From contig CM055869.1 in the NCBI GenBank assembly GCA_029582165.1, forward strand, positions 59,963,518 to 60,027,517: a stretch of DNA of 64,000 bases, read 5' to 3'. This DNA comes from Portulaca oleracea (Eukaryota > Streptophyta > Magnoliopsida > Caryophyllales > Portulacaceae). Shown one piece after another: positions 21,865 to 33,530 of this stretch. The position numbers and the translations under genes were made by a program. The notes under the pieces are model-generated. The model saw only the letters and a list, made by a program, of their open reading frames with translations. It searched no databases and was not told where the DNA came from. How positions within the stretch are numbered: the stretch's first letter is position 1; each line of letters starts with the position of its first letter.

Positions 21865-21879
21865 GTAGTAGTAGTAGTG

Positions 21880-22495
21880 AATGATGATGATGATGATATG
21901 GTGGGATTAGTTTTTGTGGGGTTTTTTTTTTTTTTTTGGTGAATAATTTTTAGTGATGGGATTGGAAAGAGAAGACTGTTTCTCATTGACTAGTAGTAGG
22001 ATTGTGAAGTTGTGCTAATCTTATGACTAATTATGAAGTTTTTTTTAATCCAAAAAAAATTGTTAATTATGGTGTTAAATGTTATGTAATCTTCATTTTA
22101 AGGGTTTTTAAAAATACTTTTGTGGCTATTTCTCATTGAATAGTAGTAGGAGGGTTGTGAAGTTGTGTTAATTTTATTGAATAGATTAATTATGAAGCTT
22201 TTTATCCAAAAAAACATGTTAATTATGGTGTTAATCTTCATTTTTCACCCCCCCCCAAAAAAAAATTAAAGTTGCAATTTCTTCTTTTTTTTTTTTGGGA
22301 TTTGCTCTATAATAAATCATTAAATCCGATGATGTTAGCTTGCAAAGTGGAAAAAAAACACAAAAAAAGAGTGTCAAAAGAAAATGTCCAAAAAAATGTG
22401 AAGTTGTGGTGCTAATCTTATTGACTATATATCAATTATGAACTCTTTTATCCAAAAAAAAAATGTTAATCTAAATTTTTCAAACCCCCCCCCTC
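21880..22495 (+). repeat. Three diverged direct repeats downstream of the OVATE gene
   Basis: Blocks at about 22002-22095, 22148-22250 and 22397-22490 share GAAGTTGTGxTAATxTTATT, AATTATGAAxxTTTTxATCC, an A run, and TGTTAATTATGGTGTTAATC (shorter in the last). C runs follow the second and third. The region begins with AGT and GAT trinucleotide runs just after the stop codon. Confidence 0.65.
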
Positions 22496-23449
22496 CAAAT
22501 AAATAAAAAAAGATATTGTAATTTTCTTTGATTTTTTTGATTTTGTGTTGGCTTGCAAAGGGGGGAAAAGGATGTCAAAGGAAAATCTCAAATGTATCAA
22601 GGAAGAGTTAGGGAGGTGACTTTTAGAAGAAATTTGGACTTATTGTGTTTGTATTTTCATGATCAAATAAAATGTTCACATTTTTGTGATCAATATGAAC
22701 AAGCATATAAAGACAAGTTTGTATGAGAATTCAAAATTTCAAACACTAAAATAAGCTAGTTAAATAAAATTAAACTAGTTAAATAAACTTAATTTTAGGT
22801 TTAGAATATAAAATAGACTACAACAAATGATTATTCATATATAAATAATTTTTATATTATAAAACCAGTCTCTTTTTAAATATATAATATTCTAAGATAT
22901 GAAAGTACTATAATCAGATTATAATGAAAAATATTATCGTAAGAATTTAATATTATTATTTTTTGATAAAATATATTATAAAAATACTTATTTAAAGATG
23001 ATATTTTGGATAATTAACATGAAACAGATAAAGTATATCATAGATTATTAGATCTTTCTATTAATTTCAAAAGTATTGCTCTATGAATTTTTGGAGGGAA
23101 ATTATGAGAAAAAGTAGTAGTAACATTCCTTGACTTTTGACAGTCTTTTCATTCTTTTGCACCAGAAGTTAGATTTTGGACATTCATGCAAAGGGTTTAT
23201 ATGATGATATACATGACTTGTTTTTGGGCTTTTTAGTGTGCTTTGTTTCACTCAAAAGGAAACTTGTGAATTGTGTAAGCATCAAAAGGTGGTGGTAAAA
23301 AAAACTTTTTGGCAATTTACTTTTTGGGTTTCTTTACCCTACAATTCAAAAGTTTCTAATTATTATTTTGTTTTTATTTATTTATATCTTTTTTGAGACA
23401 CATATATGGGGTCAAATTGGACATTAAATTTGCTAGTTAGTAATAGCGT
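22496..23449. other. Gene-free stretch with Stowaway relic
   Basis: Around 22835-23035 Stowaway interior words appear (TATCGTAAGAATTTAATATT). No gene recognised. Confidence 0.4.
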
Positions 23450-23691
23450 TTGCAAAAATTTAAGGTCGGATAAATTCGAGTCAGTTAAATTTAGACAATA
23501 TCAAAATTCATACAAAAAATTTTAGGTCTACACTTGGTATTTTCGGGTCGAATAACTTGGACGGAACCAAAATCGGGTTCGGGAGATAGAAAAAAAGAAA
23601 TGTTGTGTCCGAATATTCGATCGATGTCAAAATCAAGTCTGAACCAAACCAAATTTGTTTCGGGTCGAACAAATTTTGTTAATGCTGATTA
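23450..23691. mobile_element. hAT MITE family A, divergent copy
   Basis: Ends TAGCGTTTGCAAAAATTT and, inverted, CAGCATTAACAAAATTTG. Interior TCGGGTCGAA, ATATTCGATCG and GGACGGAACC parallel the family. Flanks GTTAGTAA and TTAAATAA match at most partly. Confidence 0.6.
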
Positions 23692-26619
23692 AATAAGTTC
23701 AGACCAAATGATTCTTACAGTAATTTTTGTATGATACAATCTTTATTTTAACAAATATGGATGATATATTTTGCTAATAGTTTACCATAATGTACATGTT
23801 TCTCCATCCACATATAAACTCGAGTTAATTCGAGTTACAAGATTAAACTTTTAATTATACCAATTTTTATAAATATATTTCTATAATAGTTACTAAAAAA
23901 TTCTCTCATGTAGCTACTATCAAATGTACATGTGATGCAGAAATATGATGGAAACTTCATAAAATTATATATTAACAAAATTAATAACACACAAAGACAA
24001 AAAGAGATAAATCAATGGCATGGACTCAATATTGAGAATTTGACCAATCTCAAGCTATCATGTTCTCAACTAGCTAGGCACAGAGCTCCTATTTAATTTA
24101 TACACAAATGTAAAATATTAATATTTCTATTAATAATATAAAATTTAAAACAAAGATAAGTTTAAGACTAGCAACTTATGAATGTCAAGACACGTATATA
24201 TAGACAAATCTCCATTTTTTTTTGAAATAAATATACATGGAATCAAGTTTAAAAAAAAAGTGTTTGGTTCTTTACCGGAAAAATATTTTCTACAAAAATT
24301 TTTGATAGGAAAGAATAATTTACACTGTTTGGTTTACATTTGAAAATATGGAAAGATTCGTAGAAAAACTCATTTGAAATGTCCAACTACCCTACATATA
24401 TTAATTTATGAAATAGTTTTTAAGGGCATTTTCGAAAATAAAGTTACAAAAATTTTATATTTACCATAGGAAAAAAACTTTCACAGGCCCCATGGGAAAG
24501 TTTTTTCTCATTTACTTTGGAAAAATTGTGGGACCCAATTCAAAATTTTCCTCCATCATTTCACAAACAAACATGTGTAAGTTTGGTTAACTCAGGAAAG
24601 TTGACAAACCTTGAAATAATTGTAATCAAGCGCTCCCTTGAACAAGGAAACCAAATACAAAATAAAAAAAAGGAAATGAAATAAATATGAGAATCAAACA
24701 AAATGCATCAGGAAGAAAAAAACAGATGAATATAATTTAAAGTAATAATAGTACTAGTCAATAATTAATCATCAATTTGACAGCAATTGTTTGTTTGTTT
24801 ATAATGAAAAAAAAGAAGTTATATAAAGATTGTGAGGCAAAAGGAACCAAGTAGTACACTCTTGACTTGTTGCTGTATCAAACCACCAACAAAGTGTAAG
24901 AATTCTAGTGTCTTTATTTGAGTTTTGGTCTAGAAAAATATTATTTGAATTTTGTAGAGATTCTAACAACAATTAATCATAAAAGTAATTAATTAATTAA
25001 TTCAAAGCTTGCAAATTTTTTTGGCATATAATGTAGGCATATCTACATAATATCCACATATTAATGGAATCATTTTTTAGCTATTGCCTTCTTGTTCTTT
25101 TGTATTCCAAACACATACATAGAATGAGGTAAAACTTTAATTTACATATTTTATGATAAGAATAAACAAACATATACTATTTAAAGGATGATTTAGATGA
25201 TATATGTATGGCTAAAAGTTGTGAAAATTACAATGATTATCAATTCAAGTTAAGACTTTATTCAACAATGACATTTGATGCAATATTTTTTTATCTTTTC
25301 TATGACCAACTATGCCAATAACTTTATTCAAATGTTAATAGCTATAGAAGCAACAAAATTTAGTGAATATAATATTCTTTGGGCAAAAAAAAAAAGAATA
25401 CACACGGTAAATGTTATCTTTGTAATTAAACATCTATATTCAGTTATGCATAATTACATTAATCAGTGATACAAATAATTAAATTTACCTAACATGTACC
25501 GTATTTTCAGCTAATTATCTTTAATAATAACTATCAACTAACAGCTAAGTTGAAATCGTTATATGCACCTATATAAAGTGTCAACCATGCCAAATAGTAA
25601 CTAATGTACTAAGTAAAGTTGAAAACCAAGACATAAACTTTAACTTTCCTAGTCAATATTAATAATAAGATGATGATAGTTTGTTAACCTGTAAAAGGAA
25701 GATTTTTCATCCATGTAGTTTGCTTATTAAAATGGACAATTGGATTTTAATAATCTCAATTTTTGGCAATTTGATGATAATTAATTACTACTTTATTTTT
25801 GTATATCAGCGGTGCAAAAAAATGATATTATATTCTTTTGGTACCAAATCTACCTTCATATTTTCATTATGAGTGTTTAACGTTTCAGATTTCTAATTCT
25901 TTTTTCATTTGTGCCCCCATTAAAGTTATGAATTATAGTTACTATTTTATATATATGTAATTTTTTGAAAATTCGAACAATTATTGTGATTTTTAAGGAA
26001 TAAAAAGGGGGAAATTATAAAATTTATAGAAAAATAAATATAAATCAGGGTAGAGTTTTTAAATTTATTAAAAATTGTGGGAGAGTATTGTGTTAAGTTT
26101 AAGAACTATTGAGTCAAAATTCACGATATTTAGGATATACACTAGGTGATGATAAAAAAAATGTTTTTTCATCCAACTATAAAAATCGAGATTATTAGAA
26201 TCCGATTTTCCCTTTAAAATTTGAATTCAACAACATCATCAATAATATGCAAATAATTGCCCCACTCATTTGAAATGCCACAAAAAAAGGGCAAAAAAGA
26301 GAAGACAAAATGCAAAACAAAAACATCTCAGTGGAACTATTAACCCTACAGAAGGGTCAGACTTTCCTCTTCCTTGGTCACTTTCCTCCATAAATATTTT
26401 AAATTTTTCTAAAAAAATAGATAAAAAAATTAAATTATTATGCAAATGAATATAAATAGTACTTAAAAATTCTGTAATGTCCACATCAACTGGAGCTCCC
26501 TCCCAAAAGTACTCCATTAGTAATGAATATGATTGGAATATGATACTGCCACTGTAAAAAAATAGGTAAATTTAAATTTTTAAAAAAATGGGAAAAAGGC
26601 GAGGACCATATTTAATTAT
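23692..26619. other. Gene-free A+T-rich stretch
   Basis: Includes a Tourist-like relic at about 24258-24620 (GTGTTTGGTTCTTTACCGG, then GGAAAATTTTT-type words and GTTTGGTTAACTCAGG). Otherwise low-complexity DNA. No gene, tRNA or exon chain recognised. Confidence 0.4.
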
Positions 26620-26923
26620 GGGTTTTTGGCTCAAAACAATCCGAAGTCGGAGGTCATTGGTTGAAAATAATTCAAACTCTTTGGCTGAAAATAATCCAAA
26701 CTTTTAATCTATTTACTCGGACTAAACCGAAATCGATTTTCAGCGTCAGAATACTGACCGGTCAGCTGATGTAGACCCTGGTCAGTATTTTGATGTCGGA
26801 AACCGATTTCGGTTTAGTACGAGTAAATAGGTTAAAAGTTTGGATTATTTTCAGCCAAAAAGTGAGTTTGGATTATTTTCAGCCAATGACCTCAGACTTC
26901 GGATTATTTTGAGCCAAAAATCC
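26620..26923. mobile_element. Mutator-type foldback MITE, 304 bp
   Basis: Nearly the whole element is an inverted repeat: the left arm GGGTTTTTGGCTCAAAACAA pairs with the right arm read inverted as GGATTTTTGGCTCAAAATAA, and pairing continues through GGTTTAGT and CCGATTT words to the centre near 26770. The flanks TTTAATTAT and TTTAAGTAT match at 8 of 9 positions, fitting the 9-bp duplication of Mutator-like elements. Confidence 0.8.
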
Positions 26924-27017
26924 TTTAAGTATTCTCTCCTTCGATATTAATTGTCATCTTTTATCACGAATTTGTCAATATATGCATTGAATTGGTGTAT
27001 AAAATTACTCCCATTAG

Positions 27018-27245
27018 AGGAGCGTTTGGTTAGAAATTTATGGAATATTTTCCATATGAAAAAATTCTTCAGATTAAATTTCCCTTACCTCCTTCTAAAG
27101 GAAAATTTTCATAGGAAAACCTTAGAAATAGTGGACCCTCAGTAAAATTTGTCTAAAGGTCAATACACAACAAAACATGGGGAAAATTAGTCAAGTTGAA
27201 AAAGTTGACCATTTTTCCAGGATTTTTGACCAACCAAACACACCC
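27018..27245. mobile_element. Tourist-like MITE (GTTTGGTT ends)
   Basis: Left AGGAGCGTTTGGTTAGAAAT, right GACCAACCAAACACACCC, flanked by TAG trinucleotides. A relative with TTA duplications is at 55601-55833; both share GTCAA, TTGACCATTT and a GGAAAATTTT core. Nested in the Stowaway element around it. Confidence 0.75.
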
Positions 27246-27342
27246 TAGATTCGTAACGAAAAATGCTATCATAAAAGTATAATATTGCAATTGTAAATAA
27301 CATATTAGGTAAGAAATTATCAATCAAAAAGTGACACTGGAG

Positions 27343-27628
27343 TAGAGCTAGCAAAATTTTGTCCAATCGGATTACCCGAATTGTCGACCCGAAAAAACCG
27401 GGTCTGGAAATAGATTTTTCGTCCGAATTTTTATATTGACCGAATAATCGGACATAAAATTTCTCTTTTTTCTATTGTCCGAACTCGATTTTAGTTTCGT
27501 CCGAATTGTCCGACCCGGTTCGACCCGAAATAAAACTGGGTCCAGACATGAATTTCTCGTCCGAATTTTGACATTGTCCGAATTTGTCCGACTCGGATTT
27601 ACCCAGACTCGGATTTTCACCAGCACTG
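27343..27628. mobile_element. hAT MITE family A, copy nested in Stowaway
   Basis: Left TAGAGCTAGCAAAATTTTGT, right inverted CAGTGCTGGTGAAAATCC. The duplication CACTGGAG and CACTGAAG matches at 7 of 8 positions. The interior is close to the copy at 5926-6200, including TCGGACATAAAATTTCTC. Confidence 0.88.
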
Positions 27629-28015
27629 CACTGAAGACTGTAAAGGTCAAAATTATGATAATCAATACACAACGGAGGAAATAAACAAAAAAATATTTTA
27701 AAAATGGAAAATAAAAAGGGAGGACCATATTCATTTATTTATAAGATTCAACTTTTGGTAACAAAAAGTCATTAACTAGAATGTGAACAAAAAGTAAACA
27801 CACTTCCAAAATCTAAGTGTTCTTTTTGCTGGTCCTGCTTTCTGCTATTGGTAGTAGCTTTTTTCATACCCTATTCCTTTTATCTATAATCCTCAAAAGG
27901 GGGCAGATTTTAACCAATTTTTATGCATGTTTTATGTCTCATGCATCTTGAAGAGATCATGAACTAAATCCAAATTTTAAAGTTATTTTTTACTCATTTT
28001 TTTTTAATATTATAC

Positions 28016-28400
28016 CGCGTCCGTTCCATATTAATTGTCATTTATGTGTTATTAGTTTATGAACATATACAATATTTTTTACTTGAAAAATATACAATGT
28101 TTTATTACTCCCTCCATTTCATATTATCCGTCCAGAATGTCATCTTTGACTAAGAATTTCTTATAGTATATTTATCGAAAATTTAGAATATTATATTATT
28201 ATGATAGTATTTTTCGTTAAGAATCGAGTGATAGTATTTTTGTATACATGTTAAAAAATTAATGATGTCAATGGACAATTAATATGGAATAGAGGGAGTA
28301 CGTATGAAAATGCTATCATTTATTCATAACGAAAAGTACTATTATAAGAGCAAAATATTGTCTGGTACCAAGTCACCGTGAGAAATGAGAATTATAATTT
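28016..28400. mobile_element. Truncated Stowaway interrupted by a second Stowaway
   Basis: Left end GCGTCCGTTCCATATTAATT followed by GTCATTTATG. Its interior resumes after 28299 (GTATGAAAATGCTATCATTT, then AACGAAAAGTACTATTATAA). A complete element sits between at 28108-28298. The right end of the outer copy is lost. Confidence 0.6.
28108..28298. mobile_element. Stowaway MITE, 191 bp
   Basis: Ends CTCCCTCCATTTCATATTAT and AATATGGAATAGAGGGAG with TA on each side (28106-28107 and 28299-28300). Textbook Stowaway borders. Confidence 0.85.
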
Positions 28401-28494
28401 TTTTTATTAAGCTACCGCTACATGTATTTGGTGAAATATTTTGCGGGAGATTACGGAGTTAATTATTAGCGATAAAATTATTAAAAAAAAACTA

Positions 28495-28703
28495 CTCCCT
28501 CCGTTTCATTGATACTTTGACTAAATTTTGACCATTAATTATTCATAAATTACAATGAGTTATAATATGAAATTACATTCATTGTAATTTTGGGTAAAGT
28601 ATCTTTCTAATGTTGACAATTTCATATCGTAACTCATTATAATTTGTGAGTAATTAACGATTAAAATTTAGTCAAAGTGTTGATTAATATGGAACTGATG
28701 GAG
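28495..28703. mobile_element. Stowaway foldback MITE, 209 bp
   Basis: Ends CTCCCTCCGTTTCATTGATA and AATATGGAACTGATGGAG, flanked by TA. The arms are inverted along almost the whole length: the left ACTTTGACTAAATTTTGACC answers the right TTAAAATTTAGTCAAAGTG. Confidence 0.85.
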
Positions 28704-28949
28704 TAAAATATAAGATAATAAAATATATAAAAAAGTTTAAAAATTTTGACACGAGGATGAAAATATGAGACAGAAATAAATTTACAGAGGGCAACTGGGA
28801 TTCCACTAGGGAAGAATTCAAAGTCCAAAGGATATTTGATGTGTTGTCTATTGTTGTTGTGCAGAGAATGCAGCTGTTAAATTGAATTTCAGCCAGAAAA
28901 AGTGCAAGTAATTTGCAGTAGTAATTCCTAGTGCTGTGTTCTTTTTAGG

Positions 28950-29224
28950 TAGAGCTGGCAAAATTTTGTCCGACCCGAAAAAAATTGGGTCTGGACATAA
29001 ATTTTTCGTTCGAGTTTTTATATTGTCCGAATCGATCGAATATTCGGACATAAAATTTCTCTTTTTTCTATTGTCCGAACCCGATCTTAACTTCGTCCGA
29101 ATTGCCCGACCCGGTTTGACCCGAAATAAAACCGGGTCCGGACATGAATTTCTCGTCCGAATTTTAACATTATCCAAATTTATCCGACCCGAATTTACCC
29201 GGACCTAAATTTTTGCCAACGCTA
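28950..29224. mobile_element. hAT MITE family A, 275 bp
   Basis: Ends TAGAGCTGGCAAAATTTTGT and, inverted, TAGCGTTGGCAAAA. Flanked by a perfect 8-bp duplication TTTTTAGG (28942-28949 and 29225-29232). Same length as the copy at 5926. Confidence 0.92.
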
Positions 29225-29309
29225 TTTTTAGGGTTCCTTTCTCATTTAATTGACTAAGCATTTTTTGGGGTTTTGAGCTCCAATTTGAAGGAAACAAACA
29301 ACTTTTTTA

Positions 29310-29533
29310 CTCTCTCAGTTCTACATAAATTGTTTATCTTTCTAAATTATACTGTCAAATTTATAAATATAATGATTTGTTATCTAAAATTGTCACTGTT
29401 AAATTTACAATGAAAAATACTATCATAAAATTACCATTGTAAATCATGTAATAATTGTTAAAACATGTCATGTAAGAAATTATTAATCAAAGAGTGACAT
29501 TGAAAACCATGAAAGTTAAAATTATGACAATTA
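29310..29533. mobile_element. Stowaway-like MITE
   Basis: Starts near CTCTCAGTTCTACATAAATT and contains family words TATAATGATTTGTTATC, AACATGTCATGTAAGAAATT and AAAATTATGACAATTA. The right end is obscured by the Harbinger-type element inserted at its final TTA. Confidence 0.6.
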
Positions 29534-29784
29534 GACCATGTTATTTTCTGCGGTTGGCAAACTGCGGTGCCACAACCTACCACAGTTTGCCACAACCCGC
29601 CACATTTTAGCGCAAATCATTATTTTTTTCTCTCCTCACTTTTCTCCCCTACTTTTTACATTTTCTCTCCTCGCCTACCCCACATACCAATAACCCACCA
29701 CAATTCTACCATACCCGCCACAATTCCACCACACCTTACCACACCATTCCGCAAAATACCGCATTAAAAGAACAGGACAGGGCC
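29534..29784. mobile_element. PIF/Harbinger MITE, CCACAA family, copy 5
   Basis: Left GACCATGTTATTTTCTGCGG, right GCATTAAAAGAACAGGACAG then GGCC, flanked by TTA (29531-29533 and 29785-29787). Inserted at the right edge of the Stowaway element. Confidence 0.85.
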
Positions 29785-29849
29785 TTAATATGTACATCCC
29801 CAGGCCATGACATCCAATGCAACCAAAGTTTAGGGGTGCTTTCTGATTA

Positions 29850-30054
29850 AGGTCTCGTTCTTTTATGCGGTACCGCGCGGTGCGGTACTGCACCATACCA
29901 CACTACTCAATATTCTACCACACTTCATCACACTTTACCACAATTCATTACCAAAATATTTCTTACTTTTTTCTCTCCTCACCACAACCCACCACACTTC
30001 ACCATACAAATTCCACCAAACTGCAACCAACCGCACTGCATCAAAGAACGAAGC
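29850..30054. mobile_element. PIF/Harbinger MITE, CCACAA family, copy 6
   Basis: Left AGGTCTCGTTCTTTTATGCG, right ATCAAAGAACGAAGC. TTA at 29847-29849 and 30055-30057. The second TTA is also the left duplication of the next copy. Confidence 0.8.
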
Positions 30055-30057
30055 TTA

Positions 30058-30208
30058 GACACCGTTATTTTGTGCGTTAACATAACTAATCGCAACCTAC
30101 CGCAACTCACCGCAAATTACCATTATTTTTTTACTATTTTTACCGTAAATTACCACAATATACCGTAACTTACCGAACCGCAAATTAACAGCATAAAAGA
30201 ACCGTGAC
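30058..30208. mobile_element. PIF/Harbinger MITE, CCACAA family, copy 7 (short)
   Basis: Left GACACCGTTATTTTGTGCGT, right GCATAAAAGAACCGTGAC, flanked by TTA (30055-30057 and 30209-30211). Directly abuts copy 6, sharing one TTA. At 151 bp it is the shortest member seen. Confidence 0.8.
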
Positions 30209-30662
30209 TTAATTGTCTAAGCATTTTTTGGGGTTTTGAGCTCATATTTGAAGGAAACAAACAACTTTTTACATCCCCATGACATCCAAAGTTTAGGGTT
30301 GCTTTCTCATTAAATGTGTAAGCATTTGTTTAGGGTTGCTTTCTCATTAAATGGCCAAGCATTTTTTAGGGTTTCGAGCTCAGTTTTTTTGTTAGAGGAA
30401 GCAGAAACCCCTTTTTACATCCACCCAATGCTGCAAATGCAATGCTTCCTTTTCCCATTGACTTGTCCAAACATTGCATTTTGCAAAGGCTAAATTGAAT
30501 GCCATTTGGTTAACTTACTTTTGAAAGTAAACTGTGCTCTTGGCTTGACAATGGAAGAAAAAGTAAACTTTGCACATAAGTGGAACCGTATATAGTCAAT
30601 GTTGATTGAAGCATTTGGTTGCAAGGCTTTTTAGAAAAAAAAGTTTAATCATTATCTAAATG

Positions 30663-31080
30663 ATTATTGGATGATAGTATGCTGAATTTTAGGGGTATTG
30701 GACAATAATACACTGAACTTTTTTCTTGGACTCTAATACACTGAACTTTGAGGATATTGGACAATAACACGCGCAGACCAATTCAACTGGAGGTTGACGC
30801 GGTGACTGTCTTGCTTTGAAGTGTCGTTTTTCTATTTTTCAAAAAAAATTTTTTTGCAGTGTAAGTACACATAAGCAGAATGACTAATATATTTTTTTGG
30901 AAAAAAATAGAAAGAGATACCTCAAAATATGACAACCATCGCGTTAACCACCAGTTGAATTGGTCCGAGTGCACTATTGTTCAATATCCTCAAAGTTCAG
31001 TGTATTAGAGTCCAAGAAAAAGAAATTCAGGGCATTATTGTCCGATACCGCTAAAGTTCACTGTATTATCAGCCAATAAT
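30663..31080. mobile_element. Foldback MITE with about 150-bp inverted arms
   Basis: The left arm has TTGGACAATAATACACTGAA, CTTGGACTCTAATACACTGA and CCAATTCAACTGGAGGTTGA. The right arm carries the inverted counterparts (CCACCAGTTGAATTGGTCCG, TTCAGTGTATTAGAGTCCAA). The borders read ATTATTGG and CCAATAAT. No target duplication could be fixed, so the superfamily is open. Confidence 0.7.
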
Positions 31081-32337
31081 ATTTTCCTATAAAGTTGGTG
31101 ATAATAGGAACATTGTATAAGAATGCTACTGGTTAAACTAAATAGACATGTGTGAATTTTTTCAAGTTAAGGATCAAACACTGGTAAATCCGGGATTGGA
31201 TTATGTTTTTAAGATCCAATTTGAAATGAATCTAGAACCGAATCTTGAAATTAGGATTTAGTGCTAAATGGATCTAGGGTTGGAACTTTGAATCTTAAGG
31301 GGGTACCCAATATTACTCATTCCTACTTTTAAGTTATTAGAATCTGTAAGATGTAGGTGATTTGCAAAGAGTTATGTTTAGAGTCATATGATTTTTTATT
31401 CAGACCGCAGTGACAATTATATTGGTGTTTTAAGTGACACCTAGGATGACCGTTAAGATTAAGTATGGTCGGAGTTTATGCTCTTTGCTTGGATCTTTTA
31501 AATTCATTGTATGAAATGTAACAGACAAGACCGGTTAGATGTTGTACTAGGTATAATAATATAAAAAATTAATGTATTACACAAAACTCTTTCTCTAAGT
31601 CGTGGATGTAAATGTTACATCTTATTTTAGGCTTTAAACAATAGAATAAAAAAAAAAGGTGTACTTCTGGATTTTTTCGATCTTTTCGGAGCTTTGAGTA
31701 ATTAGCGGGGTTAAAAACAATAAAAACAGGTCTTGAAAGCTATCGTATTGAATACTAAAACATTTTAAAAATATCAACTAGAACAAGGCATGAAATTTTA
31801 ACTAGTTTAGAGAGATATTCTGGTAATAGCCTCGTAAATATGGCATACTTTTCCTTGCTGTTTTGGCCCATTCTCCCTTACGGGGCTTGCATTTGTGCTC
31901 GGATACTTATAAATTAGCTAAGTGGTCGCAAATTATAAAAAAAATAAAATGAAGGCATAAATTTCCCTAATTATTTTATTGAGTTTGTAATTGTTTTAAA
32001 ATTTTTAAACGACACATTTTAAAGCAACACGTTTTAAATGCTTTAAGGAAATTTTGCTGTACAAGCTTTTTCCTTGTTAGGGTTGGGCCAGGCCTTTCAT
32101 GTTGATACTTGGGCCGTAGCAAGCGCATTTAAGGCCCATAATTCATTTGTTCGACAATTAACCCTCCTAAGCCCTATGGTCGATTCCTTGTCTTTTTTTT
32201 TTTTTTATGGAAATTCCTTTTTTTAATATTTCTTTTTATAGATGTATGGTTTGAATTTATTATACATTTGTGGTGAAATCCTTCTTCGGCTATCCGTTTT
32301 AAAAGAGGAATCTTGGCGCAACGATTAAGTTGTCCGT
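31081..32337. other. Gene-free stretch
   Basis: No coding exon recognised. Mixed A+T-rich DNA with a GGGTTGGGCC patch near 32080. Confidence 0.4.
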
Positions 32338-32345
32338 GTGTGATC

Positions 32346-32511
32346 CAAGGTTATTAAAATCGGGATCCTAACTCGAAACTATGGGGAAATTATGATCGAA
32401 ATTTAGCCCATGTAGGATCGTGGATCGTGTGTAAATAGTAGAATCGTATCGACGATTTTGGACTATAAAATCGTAGGATTGTAAATCAGGATCGGGATTT
32501 TAATAACTATG
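32346..32511. mobile_element. Short hAT-type MITE (family B, copy 2), 166 bp
   Basis: Ends CAAGGTTATTAAAATCGGGA and, inverted, CATAGTTATTAAAATCCCGA. Flanked by a perfect 8-bp duplication GTGTGATC (32338-32345 and 32512-32519). Same length and interior as the copy at 12296-12462. Confidence 0.9.
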
Positions 32512-33003
32512 GTGTGATCATGAGGTCACGAGTTTGAGTCTGGGAAGCAGCTTCTTGTATAAATGCAAAATAAAGTTTACCTACATTACACCTCTATCTT
32601 TTTACCATTAGAGTGTTAACTTTTGTGAGTTCAATGAAGGAAAAAGATGCATTGATGGCCTTTTTTTTTTTAATAAAAGCTTCTATTAAGGGCAATAATG
32701 AGAATTCACGGTAGATAAGGAATCAAATCTAAAAATAAATCTCTCAAAATGAGAGAAAATCAATTGAAATTGCTGTCAATAAATTTGCTATCAAACCATC
32801 CAAAATCTATGAAAAACTAAGAAAATCGGCTCTTATTACCAAGATGACATCCCCTGACAAGAACCGAAAGAAATTTACAAAGTCACAAACATGAAAGAGT
32901 ATGAAAGAAAAATTGGCCCCAAATATAATGGTTTGGTACTCTAATTAGCACTATCTAAACATCTACATAAGTTTATATTAGAATTTTTTAGGAATATATA
33001 TTA

Positions 33004-33530
33004 GGATAATTGGATTCTAATAATCACTACTTTCACCAATTGGACAATGGTGGACCGTACTTTCACTTTGTATTCTAGTGGTAAAAAAATAAATAAAATT
33101 GGATTGTAGTGGGATATTTTCAAGGGAATCATAGATTTTGTGTTGCATTTGATTCAAAACTTAGTATAACACTTTACAATGATTTTTAATGAATTTACAG
33201 TGTTTCTCCCATTTTTTTTTCATTTTTTTACTATTTTTTACGATTTTTTTACTTTTATTAATTTTAAAAAATCATAATAATTATTCGGAGTTCTCAAAAA
33301 AATAATTTAAAATTTTTTTAGAAACTACAAATCATTAACTTTCTAGGGCCAGGAACGAAAAAACAAAAACAATATAGTGTAGGAATGAGAAAAATAAAAA
33401 GAATGTGGAGTTGGATTTGGTACCATTACAATCCAATTTTATTTTTTTTGGACCACTAGAATATAAAGTGAAAGTACAGTCCACCATTGTCCAATTGGTG
33501 AAAGTAGAGATTATTAGAATCCAATTATCC
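33004..33530. mobile_element. Mutator-type MITE with long inverted ends, 527 bp
   Basis: Arms of about 120 bp: left GGATAATTGGATTCTAATAA, and the right arm gives the same sequence on the other strand. Both go on with CACCAATTGGACAATGGTGG and a CTTTCACTTT segment. Flanked by a perfect 9-bp duplication TATATATTA (32995-33003 and 33531-33539), the Mutator-like size. No coding capacity. Confidence 0.9.

Larger units (their letters stand above)
26932..27681. mobile_element. Stowaway MITE holding two other MITEs
   Basis: Outer ends TTCTCTCCTTCGATATTAAT and CAATACACAACGGAGGAAA, flanked by TA. Inside are a Tourist-like element (27018-27245) and a hAT family A element (27343-27628), each with its own target duplication. 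Removing both restores the normal Stowaway order. Confidence 0.8.
28942..30430. repeat. Tandem repeat locus loaded with MITEs
   Basis: Host sequence here is a tandem array of units near 100-120 bp: TTAATTGACTAAGCATTTTT, GGGGTTTTGAGCTC, AATTTGAAGGAAACAAACAA, ACATCCCCATGACATCC and AAAGTTTAGGGTTGCTTTCT. The units are visible at 29225-29310 plus 29785-29849, at 30209-30325, and at 30326-30425. Five MITEs interrupt the first unit or its left border. Confidence 0.7.
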
